Positions 45,463 to 45,716 of a DNA stretch of 45,716 nt are shown in pieces. Source of the stretch: Bizionia sp. (GTDB lineage Bacteria > Bacteroidota > Bacteroidia > Flavobacteriales > Flavobacteriaceae); NCBI GenBank assembly GCA_020631395.1, contig JAHDHI010000035.1, positions 1 to 45,716 on the forward strand. The letters are read 5' to 3'. The notes beneath the pieces are model-generated. The model did not search any database and was not told where the DNA came from. It worked only from the letters and a program-made list of their open reading frames with translations. A program made the translations under genes and the position numbers. Numbering within the stretch: the first letter of the stretch is position 1; each line of letters begins with the position of its first letter.

Positions 45463-45716
45463 TGTTTAAATTGATCTAAGAGGTATGGTGAGATTTCAAA
45501 TGACAATGTTTTCTTTAGTCCTCACAAAGAATGTAACAATGTAATTTGTTTAAAAATAGTTATATCTCAGGTTTTAAGTGAATTAGTCCACTATAAAAGT
45601 GGTGATAAATACTAAATAAAACAATGTTAATTGGCTTTTTTTTTAATTTTTTAAGAAAAAATTAATTGAATATCCGTAAACACTCATAATTGATAAAATA
45701 GTTGTAAATTGTATGA
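45463..45716. other. AT-rich region upstream of the operon 2 SusC
   Basis: No open frame I can support and no clear TAnnTTTG box on the minus strand. With the leader hairpins this makes about 350 bases without a gene at the right window edge. It presumably holds the operon 2 promoter. Confidence 0.4.

Overview
The window looks like a chromosomal segment of a member of the Bacteroidota, most likely Flavobacteriaceae. The evidence is three SusC/SusD pairs, many lipoproteins with an acidic stretch just after the lipid-modified cysteine, TAnnTTTG-type promoter boxes instead of TATAAT, few Shine-Dalgarno sites, and flavobacterial families such as DUF5723 and the PaiB-like and DUF7033-like proteins. 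No rRNA, tRNA, CRISPR array, transposase or phage gene was seen.

Left part (1-9.7 kb): two tandem alpha-2-macroglobulin-like genes on the minus strand. The second is cut by the window edge, and a clear terminator lies between them. Opposite them are a TPR protein and an Mpl-type muropeptide ligase. Region 9.7-14 kb is more accessory in character. It holds a cysteine-synthase-family PLP enzyme with an altered substrate loop, a 14-bp perfect inverted repeat resembling an integron attC site, a small lipoprotein gene without a normal start codon, a membrane protein with an ExbD-like tail, and a second lipoprotein gene frameshifted in its signal peptide.

Middle part (14-25.9 kb): a GAF hybrid histidine kinase; a PaiB-like/DUF1569 pair; radC; a tightly packed five-gene unit (deacetylase-like protein, YjjG-type nucleotidase, lipoprotein, DUF5723 protein, secreted protein); rarA; a rhomboid protease; and rlmB. 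Most of this is housekeeping or envelope functions.

Right part (25.9-45.7 kb): a nutrient-uptake cluster, all on the minus strand. Two homologous four-gene operons (SusC, SusD, lipoprotein A, lipoprotein B) flank a plain SusC/SusD pair and a DUF3179 lipoprotein. A terminator lies at the end of each of the three SusC/SusD units. No glycoside hydrolase, lyase, sulfatase, peptidase or regulator accompanies them, so the substrate is unknown. The SusC at 29318-32413 looks mosaic: its leader and first ~115 residues match the neighbouring plain SusC, while the rest matches the SusC of the other four-gene operon. The two accessory lipoprotein families and the mosaic SusC are the most interesting parts of the window.
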